Assembly (NCBI GenBank): GCA_017849615.1
Contig: JAFIGS010000004.1
Coordinates: forward strand, 1 to 64,000
From: Pseudolabrys sp.
GTDB lineage: Bacteria; Pseudomonadota; Alphaproteobacteria; Rhizobiales; Xanthobacteraceae
Direction: 5' to 3'
Length of the DNA: 64,000 nt
The position numbers and the translations under genes were made by a program. The notes beneath the pieces are model-generated. The model searched no databases and was not told the DNA's origin. It saw only the letters and a program-made list of their open reading frames with translations. Shown piece by piece: positions 20,055-27,608 of the stretch. How positions within the stretch are numbered: position 1 is the first letter of the stretch; each line of letters starts with the position of its first letter.

Positions 20055-21428
20055 ATGACTGCCCGCGTGCTCGTTGTCGATGACATTCCGGCCAATGTGA
20101 AGCTGCTGGAGGCGCGGCTGTCCGCCGAATACTTCGACGTCGCCAGCGCCTATTCGGGCGCCGAAGCGCTGGCGCTGTGCGACCGCGCCGAATGCGACAT
20201 CGTGCTGCTCGACGTCATGATGCCGGACATGGATGGCTTCGAGGTCTGCCGCCGGCTCAAATCCAATCCGCTGACCCATCACATCCCCGTCGTGATGGTG
20301 ACCGCGCTCGACCAGCCGTCCGACCGCGTCAAGGGTCTGGAAGCCGGGGCCGACGATTTCCTCACCAAGCCGGTGAGCGACGTCGCGCTGATTTCGCGCG
20401 TGCGCTCGCTGGCCCGCCTGAAGATGGTGACCGACGAGCTGCGCATGCGCGCGCTGACCTCGCGGGAGATCGGCATCCAGAGCGCCGAGCGCGAGTCGGT
20501 CGCTGACAGCGGCCGCAACGGCAAGATCCTCATCGTCGACGATCGCCAGTCTTCCTACGAGCGCATCGCCCAGACGCTCGGTGCGGAACACACGGTCGAT
20601 GTGCAGTCCGATCCGAAAGAGGCGCTGTTCCGCGCCGCCGAGGGCGATTACGAACTGATGATCGTGTCGCTCGGCCTCAAGGATTTCGACGGCCTGCGGC
20701 TGTGCAGCCAGGTGCGCTCGCTCGAGCGCACCCGCGCGCTGCCGATCCTCGCCATCGCCGAGCCGGACAACAATGCGCGGCTGGTCCGCGGCCTCGAGAT
20801 CGGCATCAACGACTATCTGGTCCGGCCGGTCGACAAGAACGAGATGCTGGCGCGCGTGCGCACGCAGGTGAAGCGCAAGCGCTACACCGACCGCCTGCGC
20901 GACACCTTCGTCGCCTCGATCGAGATGGCGGTCACCGATGCGCTGACCGGGCTGCATAACCGCCGCTACATGGAAACCCATCTCGGCGCGCTCACCGAGC
21001 AGGCGGCGCAGCGCGGCAAGCCGCTGTCGGTGCTGATCCTCGACATCGACTTCTTCAAGTCGGTCAACGACAACCACGGCCACGACGCCGGCGACGATGT
21101 GCTGCGCGAATTCGCGGTGCGCATCCGCAAGGCGATCCGCAACATCGATCTGGCCTGCCGCTATGGCGGCGAGGAGTTCGTCATCGTCATGCCGGAAACG
21201 GATCTGGCGGTCGCCGGCATGGTGGCCGAGCGCATCCGCCGCCGCATTGCCGGCGAGGCCTTCTCGATCCAGCAGGGCGCCAAGCACCTCGACGTCACCT
21301 TGTCGATCGGCATCGCGGCGCTCGGCGCCAATGGCGACACCGCCGCGGCGATGCTCAAGCGCGCCGACCAGGCGCTGTACCGCGCCAAGCGCGACGGCCG
21401 CAACCGCGTCGTCGAAGAGGCGGCGTAA
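20055..21428 (+). CDS. pleD: response regulator / diguanylate cyclase PleD
   Basis: A 457-aa protein: REC1 (VVDDIPANVKL, acceptor Asp in IVLLDVMMPD), a degenerate REC2 (about residues 155-270, where the acceptor position reads VSLGLKD instead of an Asp-containing loop), then a GGDEF domain with active site RYGGEEF. An RxxD inhibitory site (RNID) sits five residues upstream, so the enzyme should be c-di-GMP feedback-inhibited. DALTGLHNRRYMETHL begins the cyclase domain. ATG at 20055 has a GGAAGGAA site upstream. Immediately follows divK. Confidence 0.95.
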   Translation: MTARVLVVDDIPANVKLLEARLSAEYFDVASAYSGAEALALCDRAECDIVLLDVMMPDMDGFEVCRRLKSNPLTHHIPVVMVTALDQPSDRVKGLEAGADDFLTKPVSDVALISRVRSLARLKMVTDELRMRALTSREIGIQSAERESVADSGRNGKILIVDDRQSSYERIAQTLGAEHTVDVQSDPKEALFRAAEGDYELMIVSLGLKDFDGLRLCSQVRSLERTRALPILAIAEPDNNARLVRGLEIGINDYLVRPVDKNEMLARVRTQVKRKRYTDRLRDTFVASIEMAVTDALTGLHNRRYMETHLGALTEQAAQRGKPLSVLILDIDFFKSVNDNHGHDAGDDVLREFAVRIRKAIRNIDLACRYGGEEFVIVMPETDLAVAGMVAERIRRRIAGEAFSIQQGAKHLDVTLSIGIAALGANGDTAAAMLKRADQALYRAKRDGRNRVVEEAA

Positions 21429-21434
21429 CGGCCG

Positions 21435-21803
21435 CTAGCGTCCGCAATTCCACTGATAGCCGATCGGCGTGTGCGTCCAGCACGGGCCGAAATCGCCGCC
21501 GTTCCAGCGGCCGCGGTAGAACTGCGGCTGCGGATAGCGCCAGTAGGCGATGCGCGCGCCGCCGGCGCGGTAATAAGCGCGGCGCTCGCGCTGGATTTCC
21601 TTCTGCCGGTCGCGCTCGATTTGTTCCGGCGTGCGATAGCCGGGCAGGAAGCCGACGCCCTTCGGCACGCGTTTCGCCACCTGCTTCCTGACGGGCTTCG
21701 TCACGGTGGTCGGCGCGTCCTGCGCCGCGGCGAGGGCGGGCGGCGCGGCGATCAGCAAGGCGGCAATCAGGCTGGCGGCAAGGGCGGCGATGGCGAGTCT
21801 CAT
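21435..21803 (-). CDS. small secreted protein, function unknown
   Basis: A 122-aa protein with a signal peptide (MRLAIAALAASLIAALLIAA then PPALAAAQ), a basic stretch and an Arg/Tyr/Trp-rich C-terminus (FYRGRWNGGDFGPCWTHTP, ending NCGR). Two Cys may form a disulfide. Its start is chosen at the signal peptide. It resembles the two Cys-rich secreted proteins at 14835-15472 in general design but not in motif. Confidence 0.65.
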   Translation of the reverse strand: MRLAIAALAASLIAALLIAAPPALAAAQDAPTTVTKPVRKQVAKRVPKGVGFLPGYRTPEQIERDRQKEIQRERRAYYRAGGARIAYWRYPQPQFYRGRWNGGDFGPCWTHTPIGYQWNCGR

Positions 21804-21834
21804 GATGCCGCCACTATAGCCGCAACGGCGCGGC

Positions 21835-22500
21835 TCACGCCACCGAGGTGAGCACCGCGCCGTAGTGGCACACCGCGGCGGCCAGCACGAAGCCGTGCCA
21901 GATCGCGTTCTGAAACCGCAGGCTGCGCCAGACATGGAAAATGACGCCGGCAGAATACAGGACGCCGCCGGCGACGATCAGCGCCAAGGTCACCGGCTCC
22001 AGCGCCGCGGCGACCGGGCCGATCACCGACAGGCCGCTCCAGCCCATGACGAGATAGAGCGCGATGGCGGCGCGGTCGAAGCGGCCGGGGAAGGCGAGCT
22101 TGAGCGCGATGCCGATGGCGGCGGCGAGCCACTGCACGATGAGGATGGCGAGCGGCGCCGCGCCGCCCGATTGCGCGGTGATCGGCAGCACGAAGGCGGT
22201 GTAGGTCGCGGCGATCAGCACATAGATCGCCGAATGGTCGAAGCGTCGCAGCCACCATTTCACCGGCGACAGCGGCCACATGTTGTAGGCGGCGGAAAAG
22301 CCGATCATCGCGATCAGCCCGGCGAGATAGATCGCCACCGCGGTGACCTGCGAGACGTCGGCGTGGCGCACGGCGATGACGAGCAGCACCGCCGCGCCGG
22401 CAATGGCCAGCGCGATGCCGAGGATGTGCACGACGCCATCGGCAATGGTCTCGGCGCGGTCGTAATTCCAGGGGAAAGGGTGAGTGATCGGCGCGTTCAT
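21835..22500 (-). CDS. hemolysin III family membrane protein (PAQR/TrhA)
   Basis: A 221-aa protein with seven hydrophobic segments. It has the PAQR-like metal-site residues: an early ETIADGVVHILGIALAI, S-x-x-Y-N-M in GFSAAYNMWPL, RFDHSAIYVLIAATYT, and a late HVWRSLRFQNAIWHGFVLAAAVCHY. TrhA proteins affect membrane energetics and fluidity; the hemolysin name is historical. Start ATG at 22500. Confidence 0.88.
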   Translation of the reverse strand: MNAPITHPFPWNYDRAETIADGVVHILGIALAIAGAAVLLVIAVRHADVSQVTAVAIYLAGLIAMIGFSAAYNMWPLSPVKWWLRRFDHSAIYVLIAATYTAFVLPITAQSGGAAPLAILIVQWLAAAIGIALKLAFPGRFDRAAIALYLVMGWSGLSVIGPVAAALEPVTLALIVAGGVLYSAGVIFHVWRSLRFQNAIWHGFVLAAAVCHYGAVLTSVA

Positions 22501-22618
22501 GCGGCGAGTGTGACGGGCGAATGGGGCGCGGGGATGACGGGATACCGGCCCCACGATTGCAGGTTGCAACCGGGCCGGATTTTCGCAACAGTATGCCCAC
22601 CTTGGGGGAGGGGCAGTA

Positions 22619-23362
22619 ATGCGTATCGTTCTTGCGGCGGTGGCAGCCTTGTCATGTGCGGGCTGCGTCACCGGAGAAACCGTTCAGTTTCGTGCCCAGC
22701 AGGGCCAGGAATCCATCATCCGCGACGGCCAGGCCGCGCTGGTTTCAAAAAAGAAGAACTCGATCGTCATCGCGCGGCCGGCGGCGCGTCAATTCCAGTC
22801 GGGCGGACGGCCGGTATTCGTCGTCGGCATCAACAACCTGTCGCAGCAGCCGCAGAACTTTCTGGTCTCGGGCGTGCAGGTGACGCAGGTCGTCAACGGC
22901 GAAGCCACGCCGCTAGAAGTCATCACCTACGAAAAGCTGGTGCAGGAAGAAAAGACGCGGCAGGTGTTCGCCGCCGTCGCCACCGGCCTGTCCGCCGGGG
23001 CGAACTCCTACAGCGCCTCGCGCGCGGGCTATTACAACGCCAATTCGACGGTCTACACGCCGCGCGGCAGCTATCAGGTGCACACCACCGGCTACAGCCC
23101 GACCGCGGCGGCGATCGCGCAGTCGAACGCGAACGCGCAGAACTCGGCGATGATCTCGAATACGATCGAAGCCGGCCAGCGCAATCTCGCCGTGCTGGAG
23201 CAGGCGGTCATCAAGGACAACACGCTGATGCCGGGCGAATGGTATGGCGGCCAGCTTCACATCGCGCCGCTGGTCAGCGCCGACGGCAACAAGACCTATA
23301 CGATCTCGGTGCTGGTCGGAAACGAGCGGCACGAGATACAGGTGGCGCAGGGCCTTCTGTAG
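22619..23362 (+). CDS. predicted lipoprotein, function unknown
   Basis: A 247-aa protein with a signal peptide ending in a lipobox-like LSCAGC, so it is probably lipid-anchored. The mature part is Gln/Asn/Ser-rich with tandem AIAQSNANAQNSA segments, and a C-terminal domain (MPGEWYGGQLHIAPL ... GNKTYTISVLVG) that looks like a beta-sandwich. No enzyme motif. Preceded by GGGGGAGGGG. Confidence 0.7.
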   Translation: MRIVLAAVAALSCAGCVTGETVQFRAQQGQESIIRDGQAALVSKKKNSIVIARPAARQFQSGGRPVFVVGINNLSQQPQNFLVSGVQVTQVVNGEATPLEVITYEKLVQEEKTRQVFAAVATGLSAGANSYSASRAGYYNANSTVYTPRGSYQVHTTGYSPTAAAIAQSNANAQNSAMISNTIEAGQRNLAVLEQAVIKDNTLMPGEWYGGQLHIAPLVSADGNKTYTISVLVGNERHEIQVAQGLL

Positions 23363-23433
23363 TTTGTTTGACCGTGCGCTCATCAAACCAACTGGTTGCG
23401 GTAATCGAGAAATTTTATTGAATCGGCATTCAA

Positions 23434-24276
23434 GTGACCCCTGAAATTTCAGAATTTTCTTATGGTTTTGCGTTGACCAACGAAATTGTTGGTTGGGCCC
23501 CCTTGGCCGCTGCGCCGCTTTTTCCGAGTTTGATTGAGGAGGGTAAGGCTGGTGGCGGGTACGACGTGAAATTGGATCAGCCCGGTTTGGCGATATACCT
23601 TCAATTTAAGAGGTCACACTGTATGGTGCGTCCCAACGCACGAGAAATAAGCGAATATGGGTTGCCATTGGCGATACCATTCTATCGTTTTGCAATTACC
23701 GAAGCGAAAAAATCCAATCAACATGAAATGCTCCTTGCATTAGATGAAGATGAAGACCTTGTTTTTTACGCGGCTCCTCAATTTCATCTTTTGGACGAAA
23801 TAAACCATGCTTGGAGCCAGAATAGGGTCGCTGATCGATCTATTTTCTTGCGGCCTGGCGATATAGGTTCGCTGGACGATGAAAGTCATCATGTTGCCTT
23901 CGATGGAGCTAGAGCATGGCTCTGTTCTGAACCTAAGAAAATCGATTTCGTTGGCGCGCGCGAGGTGGCTCAGACGATAGTCACCATGCTTTCGGACGAC
24001 GTGCGGCCGTTGCGTACAAAATTGACTGAAATGTCAAGCAGGCAAAAATCGGCAGTCGCTCGAGCTAGAGATCGCATCGAGGAACGTGAATCTCAGTCTG
24101 GCTATCTCACTTACGTGACTGAGATTCACGATTCTGTAGTCTCGCGAGACGGAGTGCCGTTGCGCTCGTCGCGCCGACTAACCGAAGAGCAGATGCTGCT
24201 GCGGGAACTGGCAGACGAAGCCACAAAAAACTTTAATGCTCAGCTAATTATTATTCAGCCGGCTGCCGGCGGTTAG
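23434..24276 (+). CDS. unknown protein with possible PD-(D/E)XK-like motif
   Basis: A 280-aa protein from a GTG start, clearly AT-richer than its neighbours, so probably acquired. The N-terminal half reads GFALTNEIVGWAPLAAAPLF, then Y43-D-V with Q57-F-K59 in YLQFKRSH, a spacing compatible with a degenerate PD-(D/E)XK nuclease core. Later segments FYAAPQFHLLDEINHAW and ADRSIFLRPGDIG look like a conserved orphan family, but I do not recognise a named one. It lies outside the adjacent Tn7-like element. Confidence 0.5.
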   Translation: MTPEISEFSYGFALTNEIVGWAPLAAAPLFPSLIEEGKAGGGYDVKLDQPGLAIYLQFKRSHCMVRPNAREISEYGLPLAIPFYRFAITEAKKSNQHEMLLALDEDEDLVFYAAPQFHLLDEINHAWSQNRVADRSIFLRPGDIGSLDDESHHVAFDGARAWLCSEPKKIDFVGAREVAQTIVTMLSDDVRPLRTKLTEMSSRQKSAVARARDRIEERESQSGYLTYVTEIHDSVVSRDGVPLRSSRRLTEEQMLLRELADEATKNFNAQLIIIQPAAGG

Positions 24277-24428
24277 TATCAAATATCCCCGAAGCTAATG
24301 GTTTTCCTTCGACGCATTTCTTCGTGCGTTGCCGCTTAATCACGCGAACTTTGGTCCTTCAGAAGCTTTCATGGTTCGTCCCCGAGGTGTGGCGCGTACG
24401 CTTGGAATTTCAAAACATGCAAAACGAA

Positions 24429-24459
24429 AACGCTGGCGCCTTTGCGGAGCGCCAGCGTT
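24429..24459 (-). terminator. orphan minus-strand terminator, probably the original nrdJ terminator
   Basis: Perfect 11-bp stem AACGCTGGCGC (24429-24439) with GCGCCAGCGTT (24449-24459). Read on minus, it is followed by TTCGTTTTG. No minus-strand gene ends just before it except tniQ, which has its own terminator at 24614-24639. It lies 8 bp outside the transposon target duplication; joining the two flanks of the transposon would put it about 30 nt after the nrdJ stop. Confidence 0.7.
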
Positions 24460-24466
24460 AAGCTTA

Positions 24467-24471
24467 CTGGA
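24467..24471. repeat. 5-bp target site duplication, left copy (CTGGA)
   Basis: CTGGA directly precedes the TGT of the left end and is repeated at 44065-44069 directly after the ACA of the right end. Five-bp duplications are the norm for Tn7-like transposition. Confidence 0.88.
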
Positions 24472-24498
24472 TGTCAGGCGATCCATTGATTTTCCGCA
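24472..24498 (+). repeat. left terminal inverted repeat of the Tn7-like element
   Basis: Starts TGTCAGGCGATCC and contains TTTTCCGCA at offset 19-27 (24490-24498), matching the right end read inward. A second TTTTGCCGC (24505-24513) may be an additional TnsB-type binding site. Confidence 0.88.
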
Positions 24499-24661
24499 TT
24501 CGGCGTTTTGCCGCCCTGATTCCATTCGAGTTTCACTAGACACGTCCTCGACGAACTCCGCAAATGGAACCATATCACACCCGCAGGGTGCCCAGATCGG
24601 CGGATCTGGGCACAAAAAGCCCTCGGCATAGCGAGGGCTGCTGGAGGCACGGATAGGCGGC
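24499..24661. other. left-end non-coding region of the element
   Basis: Between the left terminal repeat and the tniQ stop. It holds further TTnCCGC-like repeats, a perfect hairpin GTGCCCAGATC/GATCTGGGCAC (24588-24598 with 24603-24613) and the tni operon terminator. No gene seen. Confidence 0.6.
24614..24639 (-). terminator. Rho-independent terminator of the tni operon
   Basis: On minus: AGCCCTCG-ctatgc-CGAGGGCT (24639 to 24618) followed by a T run (24614-24617), 22 nt after the tniQ stop. Confidence 0.85.
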
Positions 24662-26500
24662 TTACCTTTCGACCTCCGCCCTCCTGTAGAAGAGGGCTTT
24701 GTACGTAGCCTTTGGCAACTCCGGCGCCGGCTCGATGCCTTTTCGTCTCAGTGCGGCCCGCACCGCACGTGGATGCTGCCCCGCGCTCTCGGCCAGCTCG
24801 GCGAGTTGGACGTACTTTGACCGGAAGGCCACCAGATCTTTTCTGGCGACGAGCCTGACGGCTGCGTTGTTGACCGAATTGATGGCGCGGTAGGTCGGCA
24901 GATTGCCGTTGTCGATGAGCGCACGGACAACGCCGTGGAAAGTGCTCATTTCAACCATCACGGCTTCGAGGGTGAGCCCGTCCGGTGCGGGCTTTCTGAC
25001 GTATTGGCGGACTTCGGCGAGGTCGACCAACAGGGCTGTGTAACCGCGCTCGCCATCAAGCCTGGCGCGTCTTCTGATCTTGCCGTCCAGCACGCCGCGG
25101 ACGATCGCTATCGCGCTGCAGTTCACGCGTTTGGCGGTCTTGGCGATGCCCATCATGCCGGCGGGCGCCTTGGTGACCGGCTCGGCGCCCGCGAGCAGCC
25201 TGTCCAAGAACCCGTCGAGCTCCGCCGGTGCGAACAAGAGCGTCTTCAGCTTCTTGGCGGCGTGGCCGAGCACCGGCTCGATGAAGCCGTGTTCGAGCAA
25301 GAGCTTCGTATGGACACGTCCAGCGTTGGTGTAGGTTTCAGCCTCTTTTAGCGAAATGGCTCCCTTCAGCATCTTCAGGACTGGTCGTGCCTTCCCGGAG
25401 TCGAAAAGGACGCGGTGGTCCCGGAGGCGCCTTTGGTGGGCGTCGATGATGCCGGTGGCTTCCAGGGCCTTCCGGAGGCCCATGGGGTGCATGCCGGTTT
25501 CCAGGGACGCGGTCCGGATGGAGTGGACGCGGCGTTCCTCGATCACCGTGCCGAAAAGCTTGGTCGGCGGGCCGAGCGGCATAGTCTCGATGACGCAGCG
25601 CCGGACAAGATCGCGGATGGGCCGGTAGCTGGATTGCTGACCCACCGCCGTGAGCCATTCGTGAAGTTTGCCGAACCGTGCGCGCGGCCCTTCGTTTGGC
25701 ACGCGCGATTCTTGGTATGAGGCGTTCATCCTGGCGAGGAACGTGCGGATGCCGTGTTCGCCGTCGCGGACGATGTCGAAGCCTTTGCCGCCGCAGACGC
25801 GCCATTGCTCAGGCGTTAGCGCTTTCAGGTTATGTTTTCGGCTGTAGAGCGCTGCGGCGCCGAACATCTCGCAGGTTTTGATGGCGGCGAAAAGGTCGAG
25901 GCTATCGAGTAACGCTGGTCGTCCGGACGTGCCTTGGAGCCGTTCAGCGACGTAGCGTTCGAGTCCTGCGGCAGGCCGCCGAACGGCGTCTGCGACCAGC
26001 CGGGGCAGGTTGGCCAGCGCCGGCGCTACCAGCGCCGCAAAGTCGTACATCGTGGTGACGTCTGCGTGGGCGATTTCGGCGAGCGCGACGTCGTGCATCG
26101 GACACGTATGGACGGCCGCGAGCCGCCATATGATGCGGCCGTATACGGCCTGCTTGGGCGGGCTCCGCGAGGTGGCGATGTCGCCCTGAAGACATTCGGG
26201 ACAGACGAACACCTGAGAGCGCCGGATGTTGAGGCGCAACAGCCTCTCGCCGCGCAGTGTGGTGCCAGCCTCGTCCGTCCGAATGGCATTGCGGGCGAGT
26301 TCTGCGGCCGGGATCCTTGTGAGTTCGGCTAGCGCCTGGAAGGCGTCGGCGCGGCCGGCGACGATGCCGCGAAATGGCACCCCGACCAGGGTGCAGAACT
26401 CCTGGGCGGACTGCTCGAAGTGCGCGACCGCGAGCCGCGAGACGTAACTGGTCGGGCATTCGTCGGGCGCGATCGGCAAGACAGGATCGAGGTAGCTCAA
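24662..26500 (-). CDS. tniQ: TniQ/TnsD-like target-selection protein
   Basis: A 612-aa TniQ-family protein. The N-terminus has the family's DECPTSYVSRLAVAH pattern, and the zinc-binding CPEC ... CPMHDVAL lies at about residues 99-140. A long C-terminal extension contains repeated helical units (KLLLEHGFIEPVLGHAAKKL, LAELAESAGQHPRAVRAALRRKGI) that look like HTH DNA-binding modules. At this length it is TnsD-like, i.e. a site-specific DNA reader, rather than the short TniQ of CRISPR-associated elements; no cas genes are present. Start overlaps the tniB stop by ATGA. Probably recognises the 3' end of nrdJ. Confidence 0.9.
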   Translation of the reverse strand: MSYLDPVLPIAPDECPTSYVSRLAVAHFEQSAQEFCTLVGVPFRGIVAGRADAFQALAELTRIPAAELARNAIRTDEAGTTLRGERLLRLNIRRSQVFVCPECLQGDIATSRSPPKQAVYGRIIWRLAAVHTCPMHDVALAEIAHADVTTMYDFAALVAPALANLPRLVADAVRRPAAGLERYVAERLQGTSGRPALLDSLDLFAAIKTCEMFGAAALYSRKHNLKALTPEQWRVCGGKGFDIVRDGEHGIRTFLARMNASYQESRVPNEGPRARFGKLHEWLTAVGQQSSYRPIRDLVRRCVIETMPLGPPTKLFGTVIEERRVHSIRTASLETGMHPMGLRKALEATGIIDAHQRRLRDHRVLFDSGKARPVLKMLKGAISLKEAETYTNAGRVHTKLLLEHGFIEPVLGHAAKKLKTLLFAPAELDGFLDRLLAGAEPVTKAPAGMMGIAKTAKRVNCSAIAIVRGVLDGKIRRRARLDGERGYTALLVDLAEVRQYVRKPAPDGLTLEAVMVEMSTFHGVVRALIDNGNLPTYRAINSVNNAAVRLVARKDLVAFRSKYVQLAELAESAGQHPRAVRAALRRKGIEPAPELPKATYKALFYRRAEVER

Positions 26501-27606
26501 CGGCGGCCCCCGCGCTTTCCCTTAGACCGTTTTCCTTTGCCGGCTCCGCGGTCAGACCTGCCGCCGTCCTCGCTGTCCTCATCGATTTCTTCGGTCCGCC
26601 GGCCGAGCACTGCGGTGCAGTCGATGTCGGCCCAGTTCGGCATCGTGAAGGGGTTTTCGCTGGCGAGGCATCCGGTATGCACCGCGAAGGCCTCGGCGAA
26701 GTGCTGCCTGGTTAGGCCGTCCGCCCCATACTCCAGGGCCAAGCAGATCGCCTTTTGGGCTAACTCGATCGAGGTGCCGACCTGATAGAGGCCCGCATGG
26801 ATGAGCCTGGGAATGAGTGCATCGAGCACGGTGTTTTGCAGGGGCAGCTCAGCGACGCTGGCAAAATCCGCAATCGCTTCCTCCATTACCTCGATGTCAT
26901 CCGGCAGGACGAGCGATGGAAACTCGAAATGCCGGGTGCGGCGCCTGATTTCGTCGACAGGCTGCGTAAGGGCGACGATTTCCGGCAGGCCGCTGAGGAC
27001 GACGATGATCGGCCATGTAGGCGACACAAGCAGTGTCTTGATCATGTTGCGGATGTCGTCGATTTCCTCCTCGTTCGCATATCTGGTCACATTGTGAATC
27101 TCGTCGAAGTGGACCACAACCTTGCGGCGCCTTTCGATGCGCCGGTAGATCTTCTCCCATACGATGTGGGCGGGCGGATTGCCTTTGATCGGCAGTCCCA
27201 GTTCTCCCAGAGTGATGCGTCCGAACGCTTTTGGCGTACAAAACGACGGCACGCGAACGTAAACGGCGGCGCATCCCGAATAGGGAACCATGTATCCCGG
27301 AAACGCCGGGTGGCGTCCGATGAGCCGCTTGAGCGATAGCGACTTGCCTGCACCGGACTCTCCGACCAGCATGATGGCGCGGCCTTCGCGGCGGTTGCCC
27401 GGACCTTCCGGCACCTTCGGGTCGGCGCGTAGGGTCAGTTCGTTTAGCACTTCCTGGAACTCGGTCGCGAGCTTGTCGTCGCGGTTCAAGCGCAGGAAGC
27501 GCGCCTTGACGCGCTCCATACGGTCGAGCCTTGCCCGCACTTCAGAACCCTGCAGCGCGCGGATGCGTGCGAGCGGATCGTCGTGAATGACGTCGTCGTC
27601 GGACAA
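26497..27606 (-). CDS. tniB: TniB/TnsC-like AAA+ transposition regulator
   Basis: A 369-aa AAA+ ATPase. Walker A GESGAGKS (about residues 80-90), Walker B VVVHFDEIHNV and the sensor-like IIVVLSGLPEI are present. TnsC/TniB assembles on target DNA marked by TniQ and activates the transposase. A Lys/Arg/Gly-rich tail (GKGKRSKGKRGGRR) ends the protein. It starts 2 nt after the tniA stop and overlaps the tniQ start, so all four are one coupled operon. Confidence 0.92.
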   Translation of the reverse strand: MSDDDVIHDDPLARIRALQGSEVRARLDRMERVKARFLRLNRDDKLATEFQEVLNELTLRADPKVPEGPGNRREGRAIMLVGESGAGKSLSLKRLIGRHPAFPGYMVPYSGCAAVYVRVPSFCTPKAFGRITLGELGLPIKGNPPAHIVWEKIYRRIERRRKVVVHFDEIHNVTRYANEEEIDDIRNMIKTLLVSPTWPIIVVLSGLPEIVALTQPVDEIRRRTRHFEFPSLVLPDDIEVMEEAIADFASVAELPLQNTVLDALIPRLIHAGLYQVGTSIELAQKAICLALEYGADGLTRQHFAEAFAVHTGCLASENPFTMPNWADIDCTAVLGRRTEEIDEDSEDGGRSDRGAGKGKRSKGKRGGRR

Positions 27607-27608
27607 GG

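Noticed and set aside
23363-23433. Left transposon boundary next to the lipoprotein gene
   Set aside because: Base-composition change suggested it, but the terminal repeats and CTGGA duplication place the end at 24472.
24340-24615. 91-codon minus-strand frame between the orphan gene and tniQ
   Set aside because: It runs through the transposon terminus, the target duplication and a terminator hairpin, so it cannot be one gene.
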